A DNA stretch of 64,000 nt from CAWGYT01 sp963826795 (lineage in GTDB: Bacteria > Planctomycetota > Planctomycetia > Pirellulales > Pirellulaceae), in the NCBI GenBank assembly GCA_963826795.1, contig CAWGYT010000009.1, positions 186,001 to 250,000 on the forward strand. Reading direction: 5' to 3'. Made by a program: the position numbers and the translations under genes. The notes under the pieces are model-generated. The model worked only from the letters and a program-made list of their open reading frames with translations, did not search any database and was not told the origin of the DNA. Positions 10,991-19,036 of this stretch are shown here, piece by piece. Positions within the stretch are counted from its first letter, which is position 1, and each line of letters opens with the position of its first letter.

Positions 10991-11438
10991 GTCGCTACGC
11001 CTCAGATGAATGAAGACTGGATTCCCACGCTTTTTCAGGCGCAGACCCCGCCCGAGGAATTTCACAATAGGACGCCGAATACCGTCACGACGAAGGCGAC
11101 CCTGCCGGCGAGCCCATCGCAAGTCCTGACGTCAAAAAGCTGAGCTCGATCGAGGCTGTCATCGCGGTGCCGCCGTGTCGATCGCGGTTTCGTCAAGCGA
11201 GCGTGACGGGCTCGCGAAGACCTCAAGGGCGCCTCCGGTGTTTGTCCCGGTCCTCGCACCCGTTCTACCCGACGATCGGTACGGAGGCCACCAGGTTGTC
11301 ACTCGTCACGGATTTCTGCCAACTCTCGAAACGGAAACGGATCGTGTTTTCGTTTCGCCGGAGCCGCGTCCGAACTTTGTCACGGGATGCGACGACTACT
11401 GAAACTGCCACTTCAAATCTGCATCGTCGTCCGAGTAC
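10991..11438. other. Gene-poor region after tctA
   Basis: No gene I can support. A 45-codon ORF at 11006-11143 (ATG, stop TGA) lacks a ribosome site and resembles nothing I know. The stretch marks the border between the metabolic block and the accessory region that begins with the broken resolvase. Confidence 0.4.
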
Positions 11439-11998
11439 CTAGTAACGTCCCTTGGCTCGAAACGGGCGCGGGGGTCTGGTAAGAATTCGGGAGGCCCAGG
11501 GCTTCGTGAACGCGATTTTGCAACGCGCACCCGCGGGCGACTCCGCCGGGACCATCAGAGACGCGTCTCGCAGCACCGCGTAGACGGTCGGCCGGGAAAG
11601 TCCCGTGGCTCGTGCAATCGACGAGATGGACTTTCGATCAAAGCCCATGTTGCGGATGACGCTGATCTGCTCGTTGGTGATTTTCCTCCGTTCGCCCTTG
11701 CGAGAGCCGCCCCAGCACTTGCCCTTCGCCTTGGCGGCGGCCTGGCCGACGAGAATCCGCTCGACCCGCACCTCGGTCTCAAACTGAGCGACCGCGGCCA
11801 GCCCATTGGCCAATAGACGGCTCCAAGCGGGCCGATTCATTGTTGTTCCGGAAAACTCAACACGATACCATTGTACGGTGCGGGGGCATGAGTCAGCCCA
11901 TCTTTCCAGTTCGAGTACTTGGCTTCTCGTGTCCTGCCTCTTGGTCGACACGCGACTATCGACGACACGCGACAATAGACGGCCCGAAAACGGTCCAT
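11439..11998 (-). pseudogene. Serine recombinase/resolvase, decayed
   Basis: Parts of a small serine recombinase survive. The N-terminal catalytic strand is present twice, as AVYCRVSS and DSRVSTKRQDTRSQ in different frames, because of a 17-bp tandem duplication near 11955-11985. The segment up to MNRPAWSRL is intact. It then jumps directly to LANGLAAVAQFETEVRVERI, removing roughly 60 residues that hold much of the catalytic core. The C-terminal helix-turn-helix (ARATGLSRPTVYAVL) is intact. Two independent lesions make a functional enzyme very unlikely. The reconstructed start is ATG 11996-11998. It is probably the remnant of an integrated element. Confidence 0.8.
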
Positions 11999-12109
11999 TC
12001 GATCCCTCAAATGACGTGCTAGTGTCACTCTCTTTATGATGCCGATCATGACCGACTTTTCAAGCGTTGTCTTTACACTTTTTTTTCAACCGACACAGGA
12101 GCTTGGGCA

Positions 12110-12355
12110 ATGGCGAAACAAAAACCGATCCGCGACTTAGCCGAAAGTGATCGACCACAGCCTATCACTCCTTCACCAGGCCAGATGACGCTATTCGATC
12201 TTCCCGAGTCGGTTCTTATCGCTGATCACCAGCTCAGGTCCCACATGCGCAAGATCCCGATCACGCGATGCCAAGGTGATCTCTTCGAAACGGGACGCGA
12301 TTTACCCGGCGCCGGTGAAATCGATCAGCAAATCTTGTGGGACGTCGAAGACTGA
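12110..12355 (+). CDS. Small hypothetical protein (81 aa)
   Basis: ATG 12110 follows an AGGAG ribosome site at suitable spacing, and the ORF has no overlap with another gene. The protein is hydrophilic and acidic at the end (QQILWDVED), with two short similar stretches (QMTLFDLP and QGDLFETG). I do not recognise a family. Its place directly behind the divergent resolvase remnant suggests a passenger gene of the same element, but that is only inference. Confidence 0.55.
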   Translation: MAKQKPIRDLAESDRPQPITPSPGQMTLFDLPESVLIADHQLRSHMRKIPITRCQGDLFETGRDLPGAGEIDQQILWDVED

Positions 12356-12649
12356 GAGCGAGTTGCGTCCGGGAACTACGAAATTTGCGGAGCGCGGCTG
12401 AATGGCGAAGGAGCTAAGTTCGGGTTGCCATTTAGGAACGACGAGATCGGATCTACGATTAGATCGTGTGACGCAACTTGGCGAATCGTCACGCCCCGTG
12501 CCAAGCCTCAGGCCTGGGGGAAAGCGGTCGGCCTTCGGATCGGGGATTCCGGGAGCGACCCGGCGGATTCGAGCGATTGGCACACACGGTCGGCGACGGG
12601 ACACACAGTGGGGTTCGGCGATCCCCTGCTGAATGAAGCGCCCGGTTTG

Positions 12650-12913
12650 TCACGAGTAGTACCGCTTTAGCGCAAGGGACGTTTTCTTGCGCCTGAGATG
12701 CCATTGGAGGATCAAGACGATGCTCAGTACGGAGCAGGCGAAAGCGAGAAACGTGGTTCCGGCCAAGAACAGCAGGAGGTAGACTGCGTCTTGATAGTGT
12801 CCGAATACCATGAATCCGTCCGCCTTCGTTGCTGTATTCTGCACGACTAGCCATGTCAGGGCAACGCACGCCACGGACGCTGCCGCGCACGCCGATGCAG
12901 CAATCAATCGCAT
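12650..12913 (-). CDS. Small two-helix membrane protein (87 aa), intact copy of a duplicated gene
   Basis: ATG 12911-12913 has a GAGGGG ribosome site. The protein begins with a hydrophobic helix (MRLIAASACAAASVACVALTW). It has a short polar loop (NTATKADGFMVFGHYQD), a second helix (VYLLLFLAGTTFLAFACSVL) and a basic tail (HLRRKKTSLALKRYYS). No family is recognised. About 200 bp of this locus recur at 27.1-27.3 kb with roughly 90 percent identity by eye, but there the second helix is truncated. That both copies lie in repeat-rich regions suggests spread by a mobile element. Confidence 0.6.
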   Translation of the reverse strand: MRLIAASACAAASVACVALTWLVVQNTATKADGFMVFGHYQDAVYLLLFLAGTTFLAFACSVLSIVLILQWHLRRKKTSLALKRYYS

Positions 12914-13110
12914 ATCAATGCCCCTCTGTGGCGATGGCTCACAAATCGGTCGATTCTCGGAACAGTGACGAGACCTCAATCCACCTCGCGTAGTTGCGTT
13001 GCGCCAGCTGCCTCGAGAATACGATTCAATCGACGTCCGCCCGGTGACCATGGTCGTTCTGCAATAATTTAGGCTGGACGGGCACCAGCAATCTCAGCGA
13101 AGCGAAATGA

Positions 13111-13393
13111 ATGGCTAACAGCGAACCACAATGTGATCCAGAAACTGAGGGTGGCTTTGCCCGACCAAATGCCTTGGGTGACATTCTCATCGTCGGCTGC
13201 CCGATCGTTTTGCTGGGCGTGGTGGGAAACGGAGTCGGGCTGAGCACGTTGGGCGGTGGGGCGATCATTAATTCGGGCTACGCTCTGATGATCATTCTGG
13301 GCGGACTCATCCTCAATTGCCAACGAAGCAATTGGCGCGAAATAGGATTAGGGAAACCGAAGTCTCTTCGAAGGACGATTTCAAGGGTGCTTC
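13111..13393 (+). pseudogene. N-terminal fragment, CPBP intramembrane protease-like, cut by a repeat element
   Basis: About 90 residues with two hydrophobic helices (LGDILIVGCPIVLLGVVG and INSGYALMIILGGLIL) followed by NWREIGLGKPKSLRRT. That last segment resembles the loop before the core of CPBP-family (CAAX protease-like) membrane proteins. The catalytic region is absent because the frame runs straight into repeat copy A at 13394. The reading continues to 13512 within the repeat, which is not real coding. The family is suggested only by the short loop motif. Confidence 0.45.
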
Positions 13394-13656
13394 GGGGGCA
13401 GATCGGGTATCTGGTGTTTCGCAGGTCTCGCCCGCGGCGTTCGCCCTTCGAGCGTGATTTGGCTTGGTCGAACGTACCGTGTTCGGTCGGCGAATTAGGT
13501 TGCGGCAATTGAACAGCAAGTGTCCCGCTGGACTTGCTCGGGTCTCGCCGTTGATAACTTTGCGCCGATACGTTCGATCCAGCGAGGCCGCTGTTTTCCA
13601 CTGCCCGTAATCCCGCGTCGCACGCGAACGTGACACCAGAAAACGGATCTGACCCC
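13394..13656. repeat. Inverted-end repeat element, copy A (263 bp)
   Basis: First of three near-identical elements. The left end reads GGGGGCAGATC (GGGGTCAGATC in the other copies), then GGTATCTGGTGT. The right end is the imperfect inverse (CCAGAAAACGGATCTGACCCC in two pieces). The ends match at about 21 of 24 positions when copies B and C are used. There is no coding capacity inside, which fits a non-autonomous, MITE-like element. It interrupts the CPBP-like gene. Confidence 0.8.
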
Positions 13657-13805
13657 GCCCCGCCCCCCGCCCCGCCGTGCTTTGATAAAGTGGGCCTTCT
13701 TGACCGTCCGGTGGGTGATTGGTGCGCTGAGAAGTCTTCGTAAGTGGTTCCTCGGGAGACATTCTGTCCTCAAGACGTAGAGTTGCAAACCGGTTGATTC
13801 TGGCT

Positions 13806-13837
13806 CCCCTCTCCCCAAACTTGTTTGGGGAGAGGGG
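13806..13837. repeat. Perfect 15-bp inverted repeat with TT centre
   Basis: CCCCTCTCCCCAAAC is followed by TT and its exact complement. It lies 46 bp upstream of the DUF559 gene start and has no T tract, so it is not a normal terminator. It may be an extrusion or binding site, or the end of a small repeat. Confidence 0.7.
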
Positions 13838-13883
13838 CCGGGGGTGAGGGGTAGCTGCTCGATTTGGAACTCAGGGACAGGTC

Positions 13884-14300
13884 ATGAACAAGCGATCTCG
13901 CTCAGCACGACGTCGACGTGATCCCGAAGCAATTGCCTTCGCGCGGGAGCAGCGCGCCTGCGCGAACGAGTTCTCGCGCGAGGTTTGGGAGATTATACGT
14001 AACCGAGGATGCCGCGGTCAGAAATTTCGTCGCGAGTATCCGATTCCGCCCTACACCACCGACTTCTGCTGCGTCGCACTCAAGTTGATCCTGGAAGTGG
14101 ATGGTGCGCACCACCAAACGGATGCGGGGCGTCGACGTGATCTTGATCGAGACCAGTTCTTGGCGGACCTAGGTTACGAGGTGATCCGGATCCTCGGTTT
14201 CGAGGCGCTCCGTGACCCAGCGGGCGTGCGGAATCGAATTGAAGGCGCGATTGACAAACGCCTCGCGTCATTTGGCCCCCGCGCCCCCGGCGAGGGCTAG
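13884..14300 (+). CDS. DUF559 (Vsr-like endonuclease fold) protein
   Basis: A 138-residue protein with the DUF559 arrangement: ANEFSREVWEIIRNRGCRGQ near residue 28, FRREYPIPPYTTDFCCV, the acidic strand LILEVDGAHHQTD (putative catalytic Asp/Glu and His, residues 69-82), then RRRDLDRDQFLADLGYEVIRI. The fold is that of very-short-patch-repair nucleases, though a biochemical role for DUF559 is not established. The gene sits between repeat copies A and B, which have the same orientation, so it may have moved or spread with them. Length is typical (about 120-140). Confidence 0.85.
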   Translation: MNKRSRSARRRRDPEAIAFAREQRACANEFSREVWEIIRNRGCRGQKFRREYPIPPYTTDFCCVALKLILEVDGAHHQTDAGRRRDLDRDQFLADLGYEVIRILGFEALRDPAGVRNRIEGAIDKRLASFGPRAPGEG

Positions 14301-14334
14301 TTGAAAAGGGTGCTTCGGGGTCAAAGGGTGCTTC

Positions 14335-14600
14335 GGGGTCAGATCGGGTATCTGGTGTTTCGCAGGTCTCGCCCGCGGCGTTCGCCCTTCGAGCGTGATT
14401 TAGCTTGGCATCGAACGTACGGTGTTCGGTCGGCGAATTAGGTTGCGGCAATTGAACAGCAAGTGTCCCGCTGGACTTGCTCGGGTCTCGCCGTTGATAA
14501 CTTGCGCGCCGATACGTTCGATCCAGCGAGGCCGCTGTTTTCCACTGCCCGTAATCCCGCGTCGCACGCGAACTTGACACCAGAAAACGGATCTGACCCC
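14335..14600. repeat. Inverted-end repeat element, copy B (266 bp), with GC-rich simple repeat behind it
   Basis: Same sequence and orientation as copies A and C. The left end GGGGTCAGATC is preceded by a short duplication (GGGTGCTTCGGGGTCA occurs at 14309 and again at 14326). The right end GATCTGACCCC is followed at 14601-14634 by CCCCG-type low-complexity DNA. The element lies 34 bp after the DUF559 stop. Confidence 0.82.
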
Positions 14601-14725
14601 GCCCCGCCCCGCCCCCCCCCGCCCCGCCCCCTTTTCGGCTCCTCTGCTTGTCTGCGGCGTGCGTCGTCTTGGGTTGGGCCAGTCGTTCTTACCGTGAGGC
14701 GTCGTATCGTCGAACTCGCTTCGAG

Positions 14726-16486
14726 TCAGCGGCGTTCCCGCAAGGGTTCGTCGTCGTCTTGCCGCAAGCGGGCGCCTTGTGGATAGGGATAGATCCGGAT
14801 CAAGTTGCCGTCTCGGTGACTTTTTTGCACGTTCCGCCAGAGGCTGACATCAAACAGGTCGCTATGGTGGGCCACAAACTCTTCGCGTAAGTAACCGCTG
14901 AGCCCGAGGAATTTCGGAAATAGCTCAGGAAACACGTCGTCATCGCCCACCGAGAACCAGGTCTCGGCGAACATCTGATCTTCCACCGAATCGGCGGGTG
15001 GGATACGACGAAACTTGCAGTCGGTCAGCAGGCAGAGTTCGTCGTAGTCGTAAAAGACGACGCGCCCATGCCGGGTGACTCCAAAATTCTTCAACAGCAG
15101 ATCGCCCGGAAAGATATTGGTCGCCATCAGGTCCTTTATGGCTTGTCCGTAGTCCCGTATCGCGGCCCGGGCCGCCTCCTGATCGACGCGACTGATATAC
15201 AAGTTGAGCGGCACCAGGCGACGTTCGATGTAGGCGTGCCGGATGATCACATCTTCATCGGTAATCTCGACCGTTTTTGCCGCCTCGCGGGACAGATCGT
15301 CCAGCAGTTCTTCGGAGAATCGCTCGCGACGAAACTTCAGATGCTCGAATTCTTGCGCATCGATCAGTCGCCCGGCCCGGTCGTGCCGGAAGACCAGACG
15401 GTACTTTTCCATCACTTCCCGGCGTGTGACGTCCTTGGGCTTGGCGAAGCGATCGCGAATGACCTTGAACACCAGGTCGTAGCCAGGCATCGTAAAGACG
15501 ATCATGACCATCCCCGGTACGCCCTCGGCGATTTCGAAGCGGTCGCCGGAGTGCGCCAAGTGGTACAGCAGATCTCGATAGAGTTCGGTCTTGCCGTGCT
15601 TGTTGTAGCCCAGCGAAATGTAGAGTTCCGCCGGCTTCTTGAGTGGCATGATGCCTCGCAAGAAAGTCACGACGTCATGCGGACGATCGGTGAGCACGCG
15701 GAAATACGAATAGGCGAAGCTGAACAGGATGCTGGCCAGGTTCTCGTCCAGAATCACCGCGTCGACCACAATCCCGCCGTGTGGATTATCCAGGCCGATG
15801 ATCAGCGGAAGCATTTTCTGCCCGACGAAGATCTGCCCGACCAGATAGGCGGCGCGTCCGCGGTAGAAAACCGCTTTGAGCATCAACGCGCGGTCCACTT
15901 GCGCGGGAAGCTCAAGCTCGGCCAGACGCTGTTCAAGCCGCGTCACGATCAGACCAATGTCGCGCTGCCGATTCTCGTACTCGATGTCAAACGGATAGTC
16001 GCCCAGAATGACCTCGACCAGTTCCCGCAGCGATGCGATCCCCTGATAAATCGAATACTCGGCGCTACTGGCCTCGGTCGGGGGAGTCTTAAAATCGGTG
16101 TCGACGAATTCGATATGGGGATCGACGCCGACGGTGGTGAAGATCCGCCGCGTGACGGAATTAAAAAACGTTTCGGCCAGTTCCCAGTCGTGCCGTTCGG
16201 CGATTTGGCTGGAGAAAACGGCCTTGATTCCGGTCCACAGCGGTGCGTCGTGAATCCGATTTCTCGTTAACTCGTGAAGCTGAGTGACCACGTCGCCGAT
16301 GACAATTCGGTACAGTTCCAGCTTCTCGACCGCATCGGCGTGCGAGCCCCGCCACTGGCGTTTTTCAAAACGCATCTTGGCACGCTGGTCGATCTCCCGT
16401 CGCTTCTGCTGGTACCTGGCGTAGCTTTTCGCGATCAGCGCGGCGCCCAGGCTGGCGAGCCGGCTGTCGGTCAGTGTCGTGGGCAT
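14726..16486 (-). CDS. aceK: Isocitrate dehydrogenase kinase/phosphatase AceK
   Basis: A 586-residue protein, close to the E. coli length (578). The kinase-like core is recognisable: GVPGMVMIVFTMPGYDLVFK (nucleotide loop and Lys), KPKDVTRREVMEKYRLVFRHD, then the catalytic segment NIFPGDLLLKNFGVTRHGRV and VFYDYDE. AceK switches isocitrate dehydrogenase off and on by phosphorylating one active-site serine, diverting carbon to the glyoxylate shunt. It lies 76 bp behind icd on the same strand, so its substrate is its operon partner. No isocitrate lyase or malate synthase gene is present in the window. Confidence 0.95.
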   Translation of the reverse strand: MPTTLTDSRLASLGAALIAKSYARYQQKRREIDQRAKMRFEKRQWRGSHADAVEKLELYRIVIGDVVTQLHELTRNRIHDAPLWTGIKAVFSSQIAERHDWELAETFFNSVTRRIFTTVGVDPHIEFVDTDFKTPPTEASSAEYSIYQGIASLRELVEVILGDYPFDIEYENRQRDIGLIVTRLEQRLAELELPAQVDRALMLKAVFYRGRAAYLVGQIFVGQKMLPLIIGLDNPHGGIVVDAVILDENLASILFSFAYSYFRVLTDRPHDVVTFLRGIMPLKKPAELYISLGYNKHGKTELYRDLLYHLAHSGDRFEIAEGVPGMVMIVFTMPGYDLVFKVIRDRFAKPKDVTRREVMEKYRLVFRHDRAGRLIDAQEFEHLKFRRERFSEELLDDLSREAAKTVEITDEDVIIRHAYIERRLVPLNLYISRVDQEAARAAIRDYGQAIKDLMATNIFPGDLLLKNFGVTRHGRVVFYDYDELCLLTDCKFRRIPPADSVEDQMFAETWFSVGDDDVFPELFPKFLGLSGYLREEFVAHHSDLFDVSLWRNVQKSHRDGNLIRIYPYPQGARLRQDDDEPLRERR

Positions 16487-16562
16487 GACTCCGTTTGGCG
16501 ATGCGGACGAACCGACCGCACTCCTCTCTGATTCCGGGCGAACGTGCGTCTTCTGGCGCGGC

Positions 16563-17807
16563 CTACAATCGCTCGATCACGGCCGTCGCGAACTCGCTGG
16601 TCTTGACCTCCTGGGCGTCCTCCATCTGCCGTGCGAAGTCATAGGTCACGATCTTGTCGCAGACCGTCTGTTCGAAAGCGGCATGAATTCGCTGAGCCGC
16701 CTCTTGCCAGCCGAGGTACTCCAACATCATGACTCCGGAGAAGAGCAGACTGCCCGGGTTGACTTTGTCCTGGTTGGCATACTTGGGAGCCGTCCCGTGC
16801 GTGGCCTCGAACAACGCGACATGGTCGCCGATGTTGGCTCCCGGCGCAATCCCGATGCCGCCGACCAAGGCGGCCAGCGCGTCACTCATGTAGTCTCCGT
16901 TCAAATTGGGCATGGCCAGCACTCCGAATTCTCGCGGCCGGAGCTGAATCAGTTGGAAGACGATGTCGGCGATCCGATCCTTGATCACCACTTTGCCCTC
17001 CGGTGTTTGTCCGTCGTACTCGTCCCACAACTCGGATTCGGTGATCGTGACATCCCCGAAGTTCTCCTTGGCCACCTCGTAGCCCCAGCGGCGGAACGCC
17101 CCTTCCGTGAATTTCTGGATATTGCCTTTGTGGACCAGCGTCACGCTGGAATAGCCTTGATCCAGCGCGTGCTGAATCGCCTTGGCGACCAGCCGCTTCG
17201 TGGCGAACGGGCTGATCGGTTTGATGCCGATCCCGGCGCCTTCGAAGAACTGAGCTCCCATCTCCTCGCGCAGGAATTTCGCCAACTTCTCATTTTCCGG
17301 CGTCCCCGATTCGTATTCAATTCCCGCATAGACGTCCTCGGTGTTCTCGCGAAAGACGACCATGTTCACGTGCTCAGGGTGTCGATGCGGACTGGGAACG
17401 CCCTTGTACCACCGCACGGGTCGGACGCAGGCGTAGAGGTCCAGCACCTGACGTAGCGTGACGTTCAGGCTACGAAAACCCCCACCAATGGGAGTCGTAA
17501 GCGGGCCTTTGATCGCCACGATGTACTCCTTCACGGCGTCAAACGTCTCGTCCGGCATGTAGTTGCCGCCGTATACTTGAGCCGCTTTTTCGCCGGCGTA
17601 GATCTCCATCCAGGTGATTTTGCGCTGGCCGCCGTAGGCGGTCTTCACCGCCGCGTCCAGGATCCTTTGACTGGCCCGAGTGATGTCGGGGCCGATCCCA
17701 TCCCCCTCGATGAAGGGAATGATCGGATTGTCAGGAACCCTTAAACGGTCGTTTTCGATCGTGATCTTTTCACCATCTGTCGGGACAACGATTCGCTCAA
17801 AGGACAT
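16563..17807 (-). CDS. icd: NADP-type isocitrate dehydrogenase
   Basis: Oxidises isocitrate to 2-oxoglutarate in the TCA cycle. Clear motifs: FIEGDGIGPDITRA near residue 35, GGGFRSLNVTLRQ with the AceK-target serine at residue 113 in my numbering (the same number as in E. coli), RPVRWYKGVPSPHRHPEHV, FRENTEDVYAGIEY, and NLNGDYMSDALAALVGGIG. I start at ATG 17807, five bases after GGGAG; a GTG two codons earlier is possible. The length of 414 is normal. First gene of an icd-aceK operon, so enzyme and regulator are co-expressed. Confidence 0.95.
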   Translation of the reverse strand: MSFERIVVPTDGEKITIENDRLRVPDNPIIPFIEGDGIGPDITRASQRILDAAVKTAYGGQRKITWMEIYAGEKAAQVYGGNYMPDETFDAVKEYIVAIKGPLTTPIGGGFRSLNVTLRQVLDLYACVRPVRWYKGVPSPHRHPEHVNMVVFRENTEDVYAGIEYESGTPENEKLAKFLREEMGAQFFEGAGIGIKPISPFATKRLVAKAIQHALDQGYSSVTLVHKGNIQKFTEGAFRRWGYEVAKENFGDVTITESELWDEYDGQTPEGKVVIKDRIADIVFQLIQLRPREFGVLAMPNLNGDYMSDALAALVGGIGIAPGANIGDHVALFEATHGTAPKYANQDKVNPGSLLFSGVMMLEYLGWQEAAQRIHAAFEQTVCDKIVTYDFARQMEDAQEVKTSEFATAVIERL

Positions 17808-18687
17808 GGCCACTCCCGGCTTGGCTGTGCCCCTGCCGGCACGAGGGAGGCACAGCGAGTTTGAAACGAGCGTCGTAAGGCGGCGGCGCCGATTTTGGAA
17901 GACGAAAAACCATCAACTGGCAGGATAACCCTCCCTCGGCAAATGTCCAGTGGTGGCAGGTCGCGGCAGAGGGCACCCATGCACCGGCTGCCGGCGTTCG
18001 GGACTGCCGGAGAGACTTCGGCAACGACGGCCGACCTCCGAGAAAAGGGATTCCCCCAATGCTGTTCGGCACGGAGTCTGCTTCTCGAGGGAGCGCCTCT
18101 TGGGACCTGGACCACGCAGCGCGGAGCGGCATGGCCCGAGCAAGAGAGCCCCTCTCTGCGTTCTCGGCGCACTCCGCGGTTTAATTTCTTACCGCTGAGA
18201 AAGCTGAGATCTTGGCACTGCTCGAATAGCGCACCGGGGCCGAGAGATACGGCCACAGGGCCGAAGGCCCGGCACAACCTCTGCCGGGGCCGCGAGGCCC
18301 CGGTGGTAAGAAGGTTCCTATCGGCCAGGCCCGAAGGGCCGACACAACGGGTGGCCGATCTGGGCCAGATGAGTGAATGCCACGCCTTCGTCCGCACCAA
18401 CGTCCAAAAATTCTTCGGGCTGCCAGTTACCCGAAGCCCGGTCAGCGCAATTAGGCATTAAGGTCGACGTAAGCAACGAGTCCTGGACAGTCGGAACCTC
18501 GCTACCTGACACAGGCGTCGCGCCGTCGACGAGGGGTGGAAATACCAACTTGGAGGGGTAGCTTTCGGACCTTCAAATCGCAGGCCGCGTTCGTCGAACT
18601 CGGCATCCGGTTCGATTCAGGACGATGATGATAGGCCGATCGTGCCAAACTGTGGCGATTGGCAGGCAACACGGCGGGTCATGCTTC
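17808..18687. other. Long non-coding region with GC-rich palindromes
   Basis: No protein gene supported over 880 bases. It should contain the icd promoter. Three short hairpins cluster at 18258-18270 (GGGCCGAAGGCCC), 18284-18303 (CCGGGGCC stem, GCGA loop) and 18328-18340 (GGCCCGAAGGGCC). The first 13-mer recurs at 25256, so these are copies of a dispersed intergenic repeat. The rest shows nothing I recognise. Confidence 0.5.
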
Positions 18688-18953
18688 GGGGTCAGATCGG
18701 GTATCTGGTGTTTAGCAGGTCTCGCCCGCGGCGTTCGCCCTTCGAGCGTGATTTAGCTTGGCATCGAACGTACGGTGTTCGCTCGGCGAATTAGGTTGCG
18801 GCAATTGAACAGCAATTGTCCCGCTGGACTTGCTCGGGTCTCGCCGTTGATAACTTTCGCGCCGATACGTTCGATCCAGCGAGGCCGCTGTTTTCCACTG
18901 CCCGTAATCCCGCGTCGCACGCAAACTTGACACCAGAAAACGGATCTGACCCC
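18688..18953. repeat. Inverted-end repeat element, copy C (266 bp)
   Basis: Nearly identical to copies A and B, 4-5 kb away and in the same orientation. Ends are GGGGTCAGATC and GATCTGACCCC. It stands just beyond the 3' end of the Ser/Thr kinase gene. Confidence 0.82.
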
Positions 18954-19036
18954 GCCCCGCCGGTTTGCGATGGGTCGGGAGACCTTGCGGTCGATGCTTG
19001 TGCGGGGTCGGAGACCCGCGCACAACAGGGGGGTGC

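Noticed and set aside
13385..14637. CRISPR-like array from the repeated GGGGTCAGATC and GC-rich simple repeats
   Set aside because: Only three long (263-266 bp) elements with inverted ends and no regularly spaced short repeats; no cas genes.
15068..16270. 400-codon rightward ORF opposite aceK
   Set aside because: Antisense shadow; aceK is intact and full length on the minus strand.
17895..18461. 188-codon ORF in the long gap after icd
   Set aside because: It runs through palindromic intergenic repeats and has a composition unlike a protein; overlapping open frames exist on both strands.
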